Shown piece by piece: positions 18,574 through 27,890 of a stretch of DNA of 64,000 nucleotides. How positions within the stretch are numbered: position 1 is the stretch's first letter; the number at the start of each line of letters is the position of its first letter. The notes beneath the pieces are model-generated. The model saw nothing but the letters and a program-made list of their open reading frames with translations, was not told the origin of the DNA and searched no databases. A program made the position numbers and the translations under genes. The stretch covers positions 62,001 to 126,000 of the forward strand of contig BEHV01000005.1 of the NCBI GenBank assembly GCA_002898315.1, read 5' to 3'. The DNA is from a bacterium HR19 (GTDB lineage Bacteria; Calescibacteriota; Calescibacteriia; Calescibacteriales; Calescibacteriaceae).

Positions 18574-19128
18574 CTACCGCTCTTTCAATTCTATTTTCAC
18601 ACTAACAGCTCCTCTGAAATCTCCTTCCTTGTATCCAATAGCTTTATCTTCGGGATACCTTCTCTTCAAAAAACTTTTTATTTCATCTGATAAAAACTTT
18701 TGATCTCCGTGGCATGGAAGACACATCGGCTGAATTACAATCGGACTGAAATATCTCAAATAAGTTCTTCCACCTTCTTTTACTACTTCAAAGTATTCCT
18801 TCGGGAGTTTCCCGTCTTTGCTCATTTTATCTAACTTTTTGAGTATTTCTAACTCGTATGTGTCCGGAGAATTCAACTTATTTCTGGGTTTTTCGCTCAC
18901 TCTTCTCACATATAAGCTATATTTTTCCTGATATTTTTTTGTAATTTCCTGAGCCATGTCGGAGCATACACTTATAGCATTTTGATACCCGCCTTTGCTT
19001 ATTTCTTCTGTGAGAACTTGCAACAAACCCTTTTTTAAGTCATCAGCAGCACTTCTCGCTAAATCAATATATTTTTGATTCACCTCCTGAGACACAATGA
19101 AAAGAGAAAAGAAACATAAGTGTAGCAT
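18574..19128 (-). CDS. Secreted monoheme protein of the DUF3365 (Tll0287-like) family
   Basis: 184 residues from the ATG at 19128, which opens a signal peptide (MLHLCFFSLFIVSQ); the longer frame to 19200 adds an unlikely leader. It shows the DUF3365 features AISVCSDMAQEI and FSPIVIQPMCLPCHG, with heme site CLPCH (Cys136, Cys139, His140 from this start). Tll0287-like proteins are periplasmic single-heme domains, often sensory and often attached to kinases. Here the domain stands alone. A role in redox or gas sensing is inference. Confidence 0.82.
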   Translation of the reverse strand: MLHLCFFSLFIVSQEVNQKYIDLARSAADDLKKGLLQVLTEEISKGGYQNAISVCSDMAQEITKKYQEKYSLYVRRVSEKPRNKLNSPDTYELEILKKLDKMSKDGKLPKEYFEVVKEGGRTYLRYFSPIVIQPMCLPCHGDQKFLSDEIKSFLKRRYPEDKAIGYKEGDFRGAVSVKIELKER

Positions 19129-19243
19129 AATAATATAAAAAGATATTTCACTTATGTTCGGGTTTTCAATCAGCAAAAAAGTTCGAACAAAGTTTTGCAA
19201 ATTTTTGAAATAAAAGATGATAGATTAAATTAAAAAATAATTT

Positions 19244-19654
19244 ATGAGAGAATCTTTCTTCTATCTGATGATAATCTTGCTTTTTTTCATTTTTTTCATT
19301 CCAAGAAGTTTTAGCAAAGATATAACCGTAGACGAGCTGAAAAGATTGCTTGAAGAAAGAAAAAACAGGAAAGAAAAATTTATCCTAATTGATGTGAGAA
19401 CAGAGGAAGAGCATAAAGAAGGTCATATTCCTGGAACCGACCTTAACATACCACACGATAAAATTGAAGATATAAATAACATAGTGCGGGACAAACAGAC
19501 AAAGTTGATTTTGTATTGCAGATCTGGAAGAAGGTCAGAGATAGCCAAAGAAACCTTGAAAAAACTGGGGTATAAAAATGTTATCAACGCAGGAGGAATA
19601 AAAGATTGGAAATACGAGATTCAAAAGGGGAAATCAAATAACTTTTTGCGGTGA
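19244..19654 (+). CDS. Periplasmic rhodanese-like sulfurtransferase
   Basis: 136 residues: a signal peptide (about 1-24, ending SFSKD) and one rhodanese domain. The CDC25-like features are ILIDVRTEEEHKEGHIPG, the active-site loop YCRSGRRS with catalytic Cys92, and NAGGIKDWKYEI. It resembles PspE-type periplasmic thiosulfate sulfurtransferases. It diverges from the monoheme protein gene across a 115-base gap and ends 3 bases from the convergent protease gene. Confidence 0.88.
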   Translation: MRESFFYLMIILLFFIFFIPRSFSKDITVDELKRLLEERKNRKEKFILIDVRTEEEHKEGHIPGTDLNIPHDKIEDINNIVRDKQTKLILYCRSGRRSEIAKETLKKLGYKNVINAGGIKDWKYEIQKGKSNNFLR

Positions 19655-19657
19655 TTT

Positions 19658-22600
19658 TCACAAACCTAAACCTATACCGAAGTATATTCTGAAAGGAGCT
19701 TTCAGAGGGTCCTGAAAACCGCGCGATATTGCAGAGTATAAAACAAACTGATAAATATAAAAAGCACTTCCATAAAAAGACATAACCGCAGAACCCGAAC
19801 ACCAAAATCCGCTATCTGAACAAAAAGTAAAGTCAAAGCTCTCGTTCTTCTGCCTGAACTGAAAAGAATTGAAAATAAAACCAAGAGAAAATTTGTGAAA
19901 AGAAAAACCAGAAAATAAAGGTATGTATCCATACCATACATCAAAAGAAGAAATAAAATCACCCTGCAAGAATTTATCTCCAAAGAAAACTTGGAGATAA
20001 CCTAAATATGCATCTTTAAACTCATCAAAAATATCAACATTTCGGAAAGTATATCCGCCCAGGAACTGCAAACCCAAAAGTATATTTCTCTGGAAACCTA
20101 TCGGAAGAGAGTATGATGCCCCTAAAACCCCCAATAAGTTCTGCGAGAAATAATTAGACGATTTTAAAATTTCTCTTAACTCAAACTGCTGAAAAGATTC
20201 TTCAAAAGTTGTATAGAAAGCTTGAGATTCCAGAGAGAAAAAAAGCTGGAAAGGTCCCAAAGGAGATGGGATAGGAAAAGAAGAAGATAAACCACCAAAA
20301 ACCCTGCCGGAACGAGCAAAAAATTCTTGAGAAAACGGAGTAATAACCAAACCGCTCAACTTAGCACTTACAGAATAAAATTCTCCGAAACTACCCAGGA
20401 AAAATTGAAAAGATGGTCTTCTTGGTCCAAGTATAACAGGAAAAACTGTTTGTCCCCCAAAAAGTAGGTCAAATATGCTGTATGCTTGTGATATGTTCAG
20501 AGATGTTCCTGATACCACAGGCACAGCTTTTATATTTGCTGCACCAGCGAAAATTGAAGGAATAAAACTCCTGAAATGATAAGAAGAAAGCTGAGCAGAA
20601 ATCTGCCATGAACCGCGAAATCCTAAAAATCCCACTCCCGCAAGGTCAAACCTGCCTAACCTATCAATTGATTCACCCTGCAAAGATACCCCAAAAATAT
20701 CAAGTGGAATAAAAAAATTCTGTGAAGTAGATGTAAGAAGAGGAGATAAAGAAAGCCCGAAAATAGGAAATATAAGAGGGGACGAGAGTTTCAAAGGTCC
20801 TACTTTTTCTCCTCTGTATTCAGATAATTTTTCGGGCTCTTCTTTGTTTTCTGCATCAGATTTAGATAATTCTGATGTAGCTGATTCCTCTCCGTCCGAG
20901 TTCAAAGAAACGAGGTGGAAATCATCATTTGGAGCATAAACAAGTATCCAATTTTCTCTTCCGGGTTTTAGTTTTCTTACTCTAAAACCTTCTGGTTCAA
21001 AGGAAACATAGAAAAGCTCGTTCGAAGAAAAGCTGAACGAAGGGAACAAGGCACCTGAAATCTCTTCGGTAATTTTCCATAAATCTCCCGACACTATGTC
21101 TGTCACATAGATATTGAAGACCCCATCCTCTCTATCTGATGAAAATAAGATGAGATTATCTGAAATGAAGATAGGTTCTCTTTCCTCATATATATCTTGA
21201 GTGATAAAAGTTAATTCATTTTCGTCTTTTATGTTTCTCTTTGATGAATCTATGAGAACTATATTCTGAGCTTTACCATCAAAATATGCTGAAACAATAA
21301 ACCTACCATCTTGTGAAAAAGAAGGAAAAGTAAATTGTTTTCCATCGTGAAAATCTGTAATTCTCTCCTCCTTACCTGATTCAAGGTCGTAGATGAAAAT
21401 GTTTCTCGAATCAAGCTCGTTTTTCACATAAAGAAGTTTTTTTCCGTCGGGAGAAAAAGCCGGATGGGAAGCTCTTTTAGCCACATCTTTTAAATCCTTT
21501 ACCTTGACTTTTAAAGTTCCATCTTTTTCTTCATATTCTAACCTGCCCACCGATAGCTGAAAATATGACTCCGGAACAGAACCGAAGAACAAAAATTTTC
21601 TTGTAGGTTTTGAAAAAGATATTGCTATCTGCGTACCACTTAAAGCGTAAGAATCAACATTAAAAAAGATTCTCTGCGCCTTTGAACCGGGAGAATCATA
21701 AAAGGTAAGGAATCTATCCTGAACCACAAAAAATCCAGTAGTATAAGGTTTTGGATAAGAAACATAGTATATATTTCTTTTGTAAAGACCTATTTTTTGC
21801 TTTTCAAGCGGAACGACTTCACCTCTGAATTTCCCCTGACTTTCTTCAAACCTCTTTATTTGCTTCCTGTATCTTTCATAGAGCCAATCTCTCCATTCTT
21901 TCTCAAGTTCTTCCATCTTTTTAGATGTAGCATACTCAAAAGCCGATTCGTAAGAGAAATTGAAAAAACCAGATGAGTAATCCATAACCTTTCTCAGCGC
22001 ATCCCATCCATACCTATCTTTTATGAAGTTGAGGAAAGAAAATCCGTGATTGTAGACAATTTCTCCTTCCCATGCTGTCTTCGCTTCAAAGTTCCAGAGT
22101 TTATTAAGCGGATAAAGTTTTCCGTAATAAAGCAGAGTTCTCAAAAACATATCTCTGTAAGAATCAAGAGAATCATACCCAAGTTCCTGTGTGACAAGCT
22201 GAGCTATGCCTTCTGTGAAGTAAGATGGTTCAGAATATGGAACCTGTCCGAAAACAAATCCACCAATAAGTGTAGGTTTCCCCTCTATATTTCCGATAGA
22301 ACAGCCCTTGTATATAGCACAGAATAATCCTCCTTGAATCAAAAAAGAGGGAAAGTATCTTGAAGTTTTTTTGACTTTTCTCAGCGCGACTATGTGAGCA
22401 AACTCGTGAGTTAAAACTCCTTCAAGCCATGGATGCCTTCCCCTCAAAGGCACATAGTAAATATCCGCAGCAAATATAAAAATCTGGTCCAAAATCTCAA
22501 GAGCAAAACCATTACCTATATCATCTATATCTATAATTACCACATGCGTTTTTCTGTCAAGTGGATTTCCAAGAATAGAAGTCACTTTTGGATAACTTTC

Positions 22601-22801
22601 TTGCTCAAGAACATCAGCAGCTCTCCGCGCAAAATTTTCAAGTCCATCATAATAGTATATCACAAAATGAGTTGTCTCAATGCTGTACCATGTCTTTACA
22701 AGATTGAAATTCAGAAAAAGGTAAAGTATGAAAAAAGACATAACCAGAAAACAAAAAGTAAATATGAACAAAATCAATACGAGAAAATCAGCTAAGTTCA
22801 A
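19658..22801 (-). CDS. Giant envelope protein: zinc metalloprotease, beta-propeller and predicted outer-membrane barrel
   Basis: 1047 residues in three parts. The first part has an N-terminal membrane segment (about 5-32) and a gluzincin-like peptidase domain with THEFAH (His132, Glu133, His136) and the third ligand Glu197 in YFTEGIAQ. The middle part (about 330-640) has TolB-like propeller blades such as ASHPAFSPDGKKLLYVKNE and FPSFSQDGRFIVSA. The third part, from about 700 to the C-terminal IYFGIGLGL, alternates Phe/Tyr/Ser/Gly like a beta barrel. The start is TTG at 22801, overlapping the upstream stop in TTGA; an ATG at 22741 is the alternative. This looks like a self-anchored surface or periplasmic peptidase. 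Substrate unknown. Confidence 0.78.
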   Translation of the reverse strand: MNLADFLVLILFIFTFCFLVMSFFILYLFLNFNLVKTWYSIETTHFVIYYYDGLENFARRAADVLEQESYPKVTSILGNPLDRKTHVVIIDIDDIGNGFALEILDQIFIFAADIYYVPLRGRHPWLEGVLTHEFAHIVALRKVKKTSRYFPSFLIQGGLFCAIYKGCSIGNIEGKPTLIGGFVFGQVPYSEPSYFTEGIAQLVTQELGYDSLDSYRDMFLRTLLYYGKLYPLNKLWNFEAKTAWEGEIVYNHGFSFLNFIKDRYGWDALRKVMDYSSGFFNFSYESAFEYATSKKMEELEKEWRDWLYERYRKQIKRFEESQGKFRGEVVPLEKQKIGLYKRNIYYVSYPKPYTTGFFVVQDRFLTFYDSPGSKAQRIFFNVDSYALSGTQIAISFSKPTRKFLFFGSVPESYFQLSVGRLEYEEKDGTLKVKVKDLKDVAKRASHPAFSPDGKKLLYVKNELDSRNIFIYDLESGKEERITDFHDGKQFTFPSFSQDGRFIVSAYFDGKAQNIVLIDSSKRNIKDENELTFITQDIYEEREPIFISDNLILFSSDREDGVFNIYVTDIVSGDLWKITEEISGALFPSFSFSSNELFYVSFEPEGFRVRKLKPGRENWILVYAPNDDFHLVSLNSDGEESATSELSKSDAENKEEPEKLSEYRGEKVGPLKLSSPLIFPIFGLSLSPLLTSTSQNFFIPLDIFGVSLQGESIDRLGRFDLAGVGFLGFRGSWQISAQLSSYHFRSFIPSIFAGAANIKAVPVVSGTSLNISQAYSIFDLLFGGQTVFPVILGPRRPSFQFFLGSFGEFYSVSAKLSGLVITPFSQEFFARSGRVFGGLSSSFPIPSPLGPFQLFFSLESQAFYTTFEESFQQFELREILKSSNYFSQNLLGVLGASYSLPIGFQRNILLGLQFLGGYTFRNVDIFDEFKDAYLGYLQVFFGDKFLQGDFISSFDVWYGYIPLFSGFSFHKFSLGFIFNSFQFRQKNESFDFTFCSDSGFWCSGSAVMSFYGSAFYIYQFVLYSAISRGFQDPLKAPFRIYFGIGLGL

Positions 22802-24129
22802 TAATCAAACACAGCAATAGATATTCCTTCTGTTTTGGATTTCCAGTTCGGGACGAAGAGTTTCTTTCCGTTTAGTTCAAGTTTTACAGACCTTCTGAGA
22901 TCTGTTCCAATAAAATAATCTATCTCTTCTAAAAGAGGGAGATTTGAAAAAGCTCCTCTACTGAAACTTGTTTTTCCATCTTCATCTATATCTCTGAAAA
23001 AGAATGCTACTGTTGTTTGTTCTGGCAGAATGCTTTCATCAGGCAAAGGATTATCATCTATAAAAACTTTATCTCTTCCAAGATATACCGCTTTATTAGA
23101 TGAAAACAGGACAACGATAGAATAATTATCTGAAAATTTTGCTTGGGATTTTATTATATTACCTATAAACCCTTCTCCGCGTCCTAATGTTCTCATATAA
23201 ACTGTAAAGTTTGAGCGCAAAAAAGGTTGTCTGTAATAGTGATACTTTACTCCACTATATTCAAAGTAAAATTCGTAGTATTTTTCTTTTTCCGCTTTAA
23301 AAACTCCCCAACGCCCCTCTGAATCTGTGATGAAACATGCAACAGGATTTTCAGACAACCTGAAACCTGTATTTTTATCTACCTCATAAATGTAAAGAGC
23401 TACCTGTGTTATAGGTTCATTTTCTGCAAGCGATATGATCTTGCCACTCAAGTAAACATATTTATTCTCTTCCTCTACTATATCTATTTTCTCTGGAGTT
23501 GAACCATCGTTGAAGAACTCAAAGACATATCTGAATGCTTCCGCAGATGATACAACCTCAAGGTGGTCTCCTCCCTCTATGACCACATTTTTGGCTCCTT
23601 TTATCTCTCCCTGACCAATAAGAGCGTCAGAGCCACCCCATAGAGCCATTACACTTATTTCAGCGGGAAATGAAACATTTCTGAAACTTCCGGCATGGAC
23701 ATAATGAGCGATCTTATCTTTGTTCTCTTGAAGATAAAGAGAGCAGAGAGCTCCACCGAGCGAATGACACACAAGATCTACCGACTTCTCTTTCCTCTCC
23801 TCCAAAACTTTATTTATTTTCTCTGTAAGTTTGGGAATAGCAGATCTGACATCTGAGCTTGAAGTGTTCCAATCAAAAATAATAAGGTCTTTCTGGCAGT
23901 ATCCGTTTTCAAGGAACCTCTGAATCATATTTGAGAAGTTGTCGCCTCCACCCATAAAGCCGTGGACAAAAACAATGGGTCTTTTACCACTTCGGCACTC
24001 CGGCTCTTTTTCTGATAATCCTACCTTACAAAATTTCCCACTATCTGATGAGATTGAACTCTTTTCTTGACAAGATAAAATATGAATAAACAGAAGAATC
24101 AAAGATGCAAACTTAAGACAATTCACCAT
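22798..24129 (-). CDS. Lipase-like lipoprotein with alpha/beta-hydrolase domain
   Basis: 443 residues with a lipoprotein signal (HILSC, Cys20). The hydrolase domain shows PIVFVHGFMGGGDNF (oxyanion) and VCHSLGGALCS (nucleophile Ser123), and His in GGDHLEVV is a likely catalytic residue. This matches triacylglycerol lipases and related hydrolases. From about 225 the sequence changes to beta-rich modules (YVYLSGKIISLAENEPITQ, GRWGVFKAE) like carboxypeptidase-regulatory or Ig-like folds. The stop overlaps the start of the protease/barrel gene by 4 bases, so the two are translationally coupled. Confidence 0.83.
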   Translation of the reverse strand: MVNCLKFASLILLFIHILSCQEKSSISSDSGKFCKVGLSEKEPECRSGKRPIVFVHGFMGGGDNFSNMIQRFLENGYCQKDLIIFDWNTSSSDVRSAIPKLTEKINKVLEERKEKSVDLVCHSLGGALCSLYLQENKDKIAHYVHAGSFRNVSFPAEISVMALWGGSDALIGQGEIKGAKNVVIEGGDHLEVVSSAEAFRYVFEFFNDGSTPEKIDIVEEENKYVYLSGKIISLAENEPITQVALYIYEVDKNTGFRLSENPVACFITDSEGRWGVFKAEKEKYYEFYFEYSGVKYHYYRQPFLRSNFTVYMRTLGRGEGFIGNIIKSQAKFSDNYSIVVLFSSNKAVYLGRDKVFIDDNPLPDESILPEQTTVAFFFRDIDEDGKTSFSRGAFSNLPLLEEIDYFIGTDLRRSVKLELNGKKLFVPNWKSKTEGISIAVFDY

Positions 24130-24273
24130 AATCGCAGAGCAAAAAATTCAGCAAATTTTTAATAAAATAATAATCAATACGAAAAAATTAATCATAGCAC
24201 AGAATTCTCTCAAATTTTAAAGTAATGAAGAAAAATTTTTTGGCAATAAAGATAAACCTTTAAGAATAAAAAA

Positions 24274-25056
24274 ATGGAATATGGCATAGCAAAAATTAAC
24301 TTTATATTTGGTATAATTTCTGTTGTATCAATTTTTGTTTCAGTAATATTTTTTCTTTTGTCAGGGGAAAAGGAGTTAAAAGAGGAAGATATAAAGAGGA
24401 TTGAAAGAGAAAAATCAAGTTTTTCTGAGCACTTTCAGAAAATATATGATATTTTAGGGAGCTGGATCTACTGGATAGCGAATAAGATGAGCTTTGCCTA
24501 CAACCTTAATCCCAACTTTATCTCACTTTTAGGACTTCTGGCAGGAATAATCGGCTCTCTTCTTATAATCCCCGGCTTTTTCTCAATAGGGGGAATTCTC
24601 ATAATTTTGGGGGGAATTTTTGATGTAGTAGATGGGAAAGTTGCGAGGGAAAAAAGGCAGGAGAGAAAAACAGGTGCATTGACTGACTCAGTTCTTGATA
24701 GAATAAGTGAAATATTCATGTTCTCCTCACTTCTTGTATTTTTTGAACTCAGAGGAAGCACAATTTTTACTGTCTTATCTGCTCTGAGTATGGCTTTTTC
24801 TTTACTTGTAAGCTATGTGAGAGCAAGAGGAGAATCACTCGGAGTGAAAGTATCAGAAGGAAGAATCAGAAGACCCGAGAGAGTAACAATTCTCTCTATT
24901 TCTCTCCTTCTTGAATCGTTATCTCACTTCATCACAGGTGAAATAATTTTTATCCCTCTTGCTCTGATAGTAATTTTCATCGGTTCAATTGTAACCTCAA
25001 TAGATAGATTCAGAAAGGTCTTCAAAGAACTTGAAAGAGGAGAAAAAGATAAATAA
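24274..25056 (+). CDS. CDP-alcohol phosphatidyltransferase
   Basis: 260 residues with several membrane helices. The family motif D-x2-D-G-x2-A-R-x8-G-x3-D-x3-D is complete (Asp117, Asp120, Gly121, Ala124, Arg125, Gly134, Asp138, Asp142 in FDVVDGKVAR and GALTDSVLDR). The enzyme transfers an alcohol to or from a CDP-diacylglycerol-type lipid in the cytoplasmic membrane. The long N-terminus with an extra helix (about 8-30) before the domain is unusual. Whether it makes phosphatidylglycerol, phosphatidylinositol phosphate or another lipid cannot be read from sequence alone. Confidence 0.88.
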   Translation: MEYGIAKINFIFGIISVVSIFVSVIFFLLSGEKELKEEDIKRIEREKSSFSEHFQKIYDILGSWIYWIANKMSFAYNLNPNFISLLGLLAGIIGSLLIIPGFFSIGGILIILGGIFDVVDGKVAREKRQERKTGALTDSVLDRISEIFMFSSLLVFFELRGSTIFTVLSALSMAFSLLVSYVRARGESLGVKVSEGRIRRPERVTILSISLLLESLSHFITGEIIFIPLALIVIFIGSIVTSIDRFRKVFKELERGEKDK

Positions 25057-25109
25057 GAAAAATTTTTCAGATATATAAAAAAAGAATTGAGGAGATAAAA
25101 TAAATTGAT

Positions 25110-26603
25110 ATGCCTATATTGAAGATAGATGGTAAAGAGGTAGAGGTTGAGAAGGGAACGAACCTCGTTCTTGCAGCTTTGAAAGCAGGGGTTTATATTC
25201 CGCACTACTGCTACCATCCGCTCTTGCCGGTTGTTGCACAATGTAGAATGTGTCTTGTGAAAATAGAGGGAACCCCAAAACCAACACCAGCTTGCACCGT
25301 TTATGTAGATAAAGATATGTCTGTTGATACTCAAAACGAGCAGGTGAAAAAGTTAAGAAACACAGTTCTTGAACTTCTGCTTCAACATCATCCCGTAGAT
25401 TGTCCCGTTTGCCCGAGGTCAGGAGAATGCGACCTCCAAAACTTCACATATATATGGGGACCAGAACAAAAAAGATACGACGGAGTGAGGAGGTTGAAGG
25501 GGTGGTCAAGAGTTTCAGAAAAAATTCTCCTCTTTAAAGAAAGATGTGTTCTATGTACAAGATGTGTGAGATTCCTTGAAAAATACTCAAACAGTGAAAT
25601 TCAAGTGACAAGAAGAGCTTTCGCATCAGACCTCATGATATTTCCCGAGAAATTTGCAGGGAGTAATTATTCCGGGAACATAATTGATCTTTGTCCAGTA
25701 GGAGCATTAGTAGATGAAGTGAGCAATTTTATGCCTCGCGCTTGGAGAGTAAAAAAAGCTCTCACAAGATGTGCGCTCTGCGAAAGAGGATGCAGAATAA
25801 TCGTTGAATCATGGAAAGGAGAAATAGTAAGAGTGAAAACATTTGACAACATGTTAGATAAGGCAGAAAACCATCTATACTCAAAAGTTGAACTCGTCCA
25901 ACCAGCATACGAAGAAATAGAAGGTATAGAAGAAATAGGAGAACACTCTTATGAGAAACTCTACTCCGAAGACCTTATGATATGTGATATAGGAAGGTGG
26001 GGATGGAGAGAGTTTTTCTACCCACGAGACACAAAAATAATGGTAGCAGAGAACGGAGAAAAAAAAGAAATAGATTGGGAATCTTGCAAAAAAATTTTAA
26101 AGGTGTTTGCAGAACATGAAAAGAAAGCTATTTTCATCACTCCTTTTGCGACAAACGAAGAGATGAGAGTTTTTTCAGAGCTTGCAGAAAAGTCAAATTC
26201 TAAAATCTCTCTTTTACCACCAATAATCAAACAAGGAGATAAAATACTTCTCAAAGATACAAGAGCTCCAAACTTAAAAGGTGGAGAAAAAATAATAGGA
26301 GGAGTAAAACAGGAGGTAATTGACGGCGCGAAAAATGGGGAATTTTCCGCTGTGCTGTTTTACGGTCTTGGAGCAGATAAAACCAAACTTAATACAGAAA
26401 ACATAAAAGCAAAGTTCCTGATCATAATTGACAATAAAGCTCCGGAACCAAATGGAAATCAGTTTATTTTTATCCCGGCAACTCTACCATATGAGAAAAG
26501 AGGAACTTACGAATTTGAGGGAAATTCCAAAAGAATCTACCCTGTTGTTGAGAGGAGACCAAATGAAACAGAGATTGCAAAATTCCTCATTTCTATTTTA
26601 TAA
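25110..26603 (+). CDS. nuoG: NuoG-like iron-sulfur subunit of complex I, short form
   Basis: 497 residues, roughly half of typical NuoG. The N-terminal [2Fe-2S] ferredoxin domain has Cys34, 45, 48 and 62. The His-Cys cluster is His94, Cys98, Cys101, Cys107 in HHPVDCPVCPRSGEC. Another [4Fe-4S] site is Cys146, 149, 152 with Cys195 (CVLCTRC and CPVGAL). A further motif CALCERGC (Cys221, 224, 228) resembles the N7 site, but I see no fourth Cys in the expected place. The molybdopterin-like C-terminal region is shortened and degenerate. It would carry electrons from NADH or another donor to quinone. It is not beside other nuo genes. Confidence 0.9.
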   Translation: MPILKIDGKEVEVEKGTNLVLAALKAGVYIPHYCYHPLLPVVAQCRMCLVKIEGTPKPTPACTVYVDKDMSVDTQNEQVKKLRNTVLELLLQHHPVDCPVCPRSGECDLQNFTYIWGPEQKRYDGVRRLKGWSRVSEKILLFKERCVLCTRCVRFLEKYSNSEIQVTRRAFASDLMIFPEKFAGSNYSGNIIDLCPVGALVDEVSNFMPRAWRVKKALTRCALCERGCRIIVESWKGEIVRVKTFDNMLDKAENHLYSKVELVQPAYEEIEGIEEIGEHSYEKLYSEDLMICDIGRWGWREFFYPRDTKIMVAENGEKKEIDWESCKKILKVFAEHEKKAIFITPFATNEEMRVFSELAEKSNSKISLLPPIIKQGDKILLKDTRAPNLKGGEKIIGGVKQEVIDGAKNGEFSAVLFYGLGADKTKLNTENIKAKFLIIIDNKAPEPNGNQFIFIPATLPYEKRGTYEFEGNSKRIYPVVERRPNETEIAKFLISIL

Positions 26604-26646
26604 ATCCATACCTCAAAATGTTTTAGATAGAAAAAGAGATAAGTGT

Positions 26647-27795
26647 TCAGACGACATCTGCTTCTCCTCTGGGAACTACTATTTCCCCTTGCTGTTCCAA
26701 TCTTCTTATAACCTTCAAAATTTCCTGCTGTGCTTTCTCTACATCAATTCTTCTCACAGGAGGCATTGTCTCAAGTTCCTCTATCATAACTTTTCTCGCT
26801 CTTTCACTCATAGCTCCCAAAATCTTCCTCTTTACAGTTTCCGAAGCACCTTTCAGTGCCTTCAAAAGAATCTCTCTATCAACCTCCCTCAGAATTAAGC
26901 TTATATACCTATCGTGAATTTTGACTATATCATCAAATGTGAACATTCTCTGTTTTATCTCTTCGGCAAGCTCAGGATTTTGCTTTTCAATCCTGTCAAG
27001 AAGTTCTTTCTCAAGCCCAGGAGGAGCATTCATGACAATTTCTGCAAGAGCATTTACTCCCCCTACCCTTTTTGTAGCTCCTATGGTTCTATATTCTTCG
27101 TCAAGAACAATTCCTATTTCATCTACCACACCCGGAGCTAATCTATCTAATTTTGCCATCCTTTCAAGAACTTCTCCGTAAATATCTTTTGGCAAGAATT
27201 GAAGGACTTCTATCGCTCTTTTCGGGTCAAGGTAAGCTAAAACAACAGCCATAGTTTGAGGGTGCTCCTTCTTTATAAAATTAGCAATAGATTGAGCATC
27301 AAGGTCGTGGAGAACTCCTAAACCTGTATCTCCCCCACTGATTTTCAAAAATATTTTCAGACGCTCCATTATTGCAGCTGCTTTCGCTGGACCAAAAACA
27401 TTTGTGAGAAGTTTCTGAATGAACTCCAACCCAGAACCCGCTAAAACATCTTGCCTCGTTTCCTTTATGAAATCATCTAAAACTTCCTTGACAAGCTTTT
27501 TCGGGATAACATCAAGAGAGATCATCTCCTCTGTTATCTTCTGAATTTCTTCTTCTGTGAGCATTTTTAGAATCTCAGATGCTTGCTCCTCTCCAAGAGC
27601 TCTGAGCAAAATTGCAACTTTTCTCGGTCCCTTTATCTTCCTGCCCTGTGAGATTTTTTCTTCAGCTTTCACTTCCTGTTTTTCATTTTTTTTCTCTGTA
27701 TCATCTTTTGGTTTGGTCTGTGTCTGAGCGGTATTTGCAGGCGTTGTCTCCTGCTTGGTTTTCTGAACGGGTCTTTCCTCTTCCAAAAGCTTCAT
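26647..27795 (-). CDS. fliG: Flagellar motor switch protein FliG
   Basis: 382 residues. The first 52 are low-complexity, rich in Lys, Glu, Thr and Gln, and are not part of the family. From about 53 the sequence is a full FliG: GPRKVAILLRALGEEQASEILK, the EHPQTMAVVLAYL motif, and a C-terminal motor domain MFTFDDIVKIHDRYISLILRE with conserved charges for the stator interaction. FliG forms the rotor switch ring with FliM and FliN. No other flagellar gene is nearby. The TnpB element lies directly upstream of its start. Confidence 0.95.
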   Translation of the reverse strand: MKLLEEERPVQKTKQETTPANTAQTQTKPKDDTEKKNEKQEVKAEEKISQGRKIKGPRKVAILLRALGEEQASEILKMLTEEEIQKITEEMISLDVIPKKLVKEVLDDFIKETRQDVLAGSGLEFIQKLLTNVFGPAKAAAIMERLKIFLKISGGDTGLGVLHDLDAQSIANFIKKEHPQTMAVVLAYLDPKRAIEVLQFLPKDIYGEVLERMAKLDRLAPGVVDEIGIVLDEEYRTIGATKRVGGVNALAEIVMNAPPGLEKELLDRIEKQNPELAEEIKQRMFTFDDIVKIHDRYISLILREVDREILLKALKGASETVKRKILGAMSERARKVMIEELETMPPVRRIDVEKAQQEILKVIRRLEQQGEIVVPRGEADVV

Positions 27796-27890
27796 ATATT
27801 TAAATTTTAATCATTTCTTATCGGTTTTTATTAAGGAGAGATGAATAGCACATTAAAAAATTTATTAAAATTATATAGGACGAATTGACA

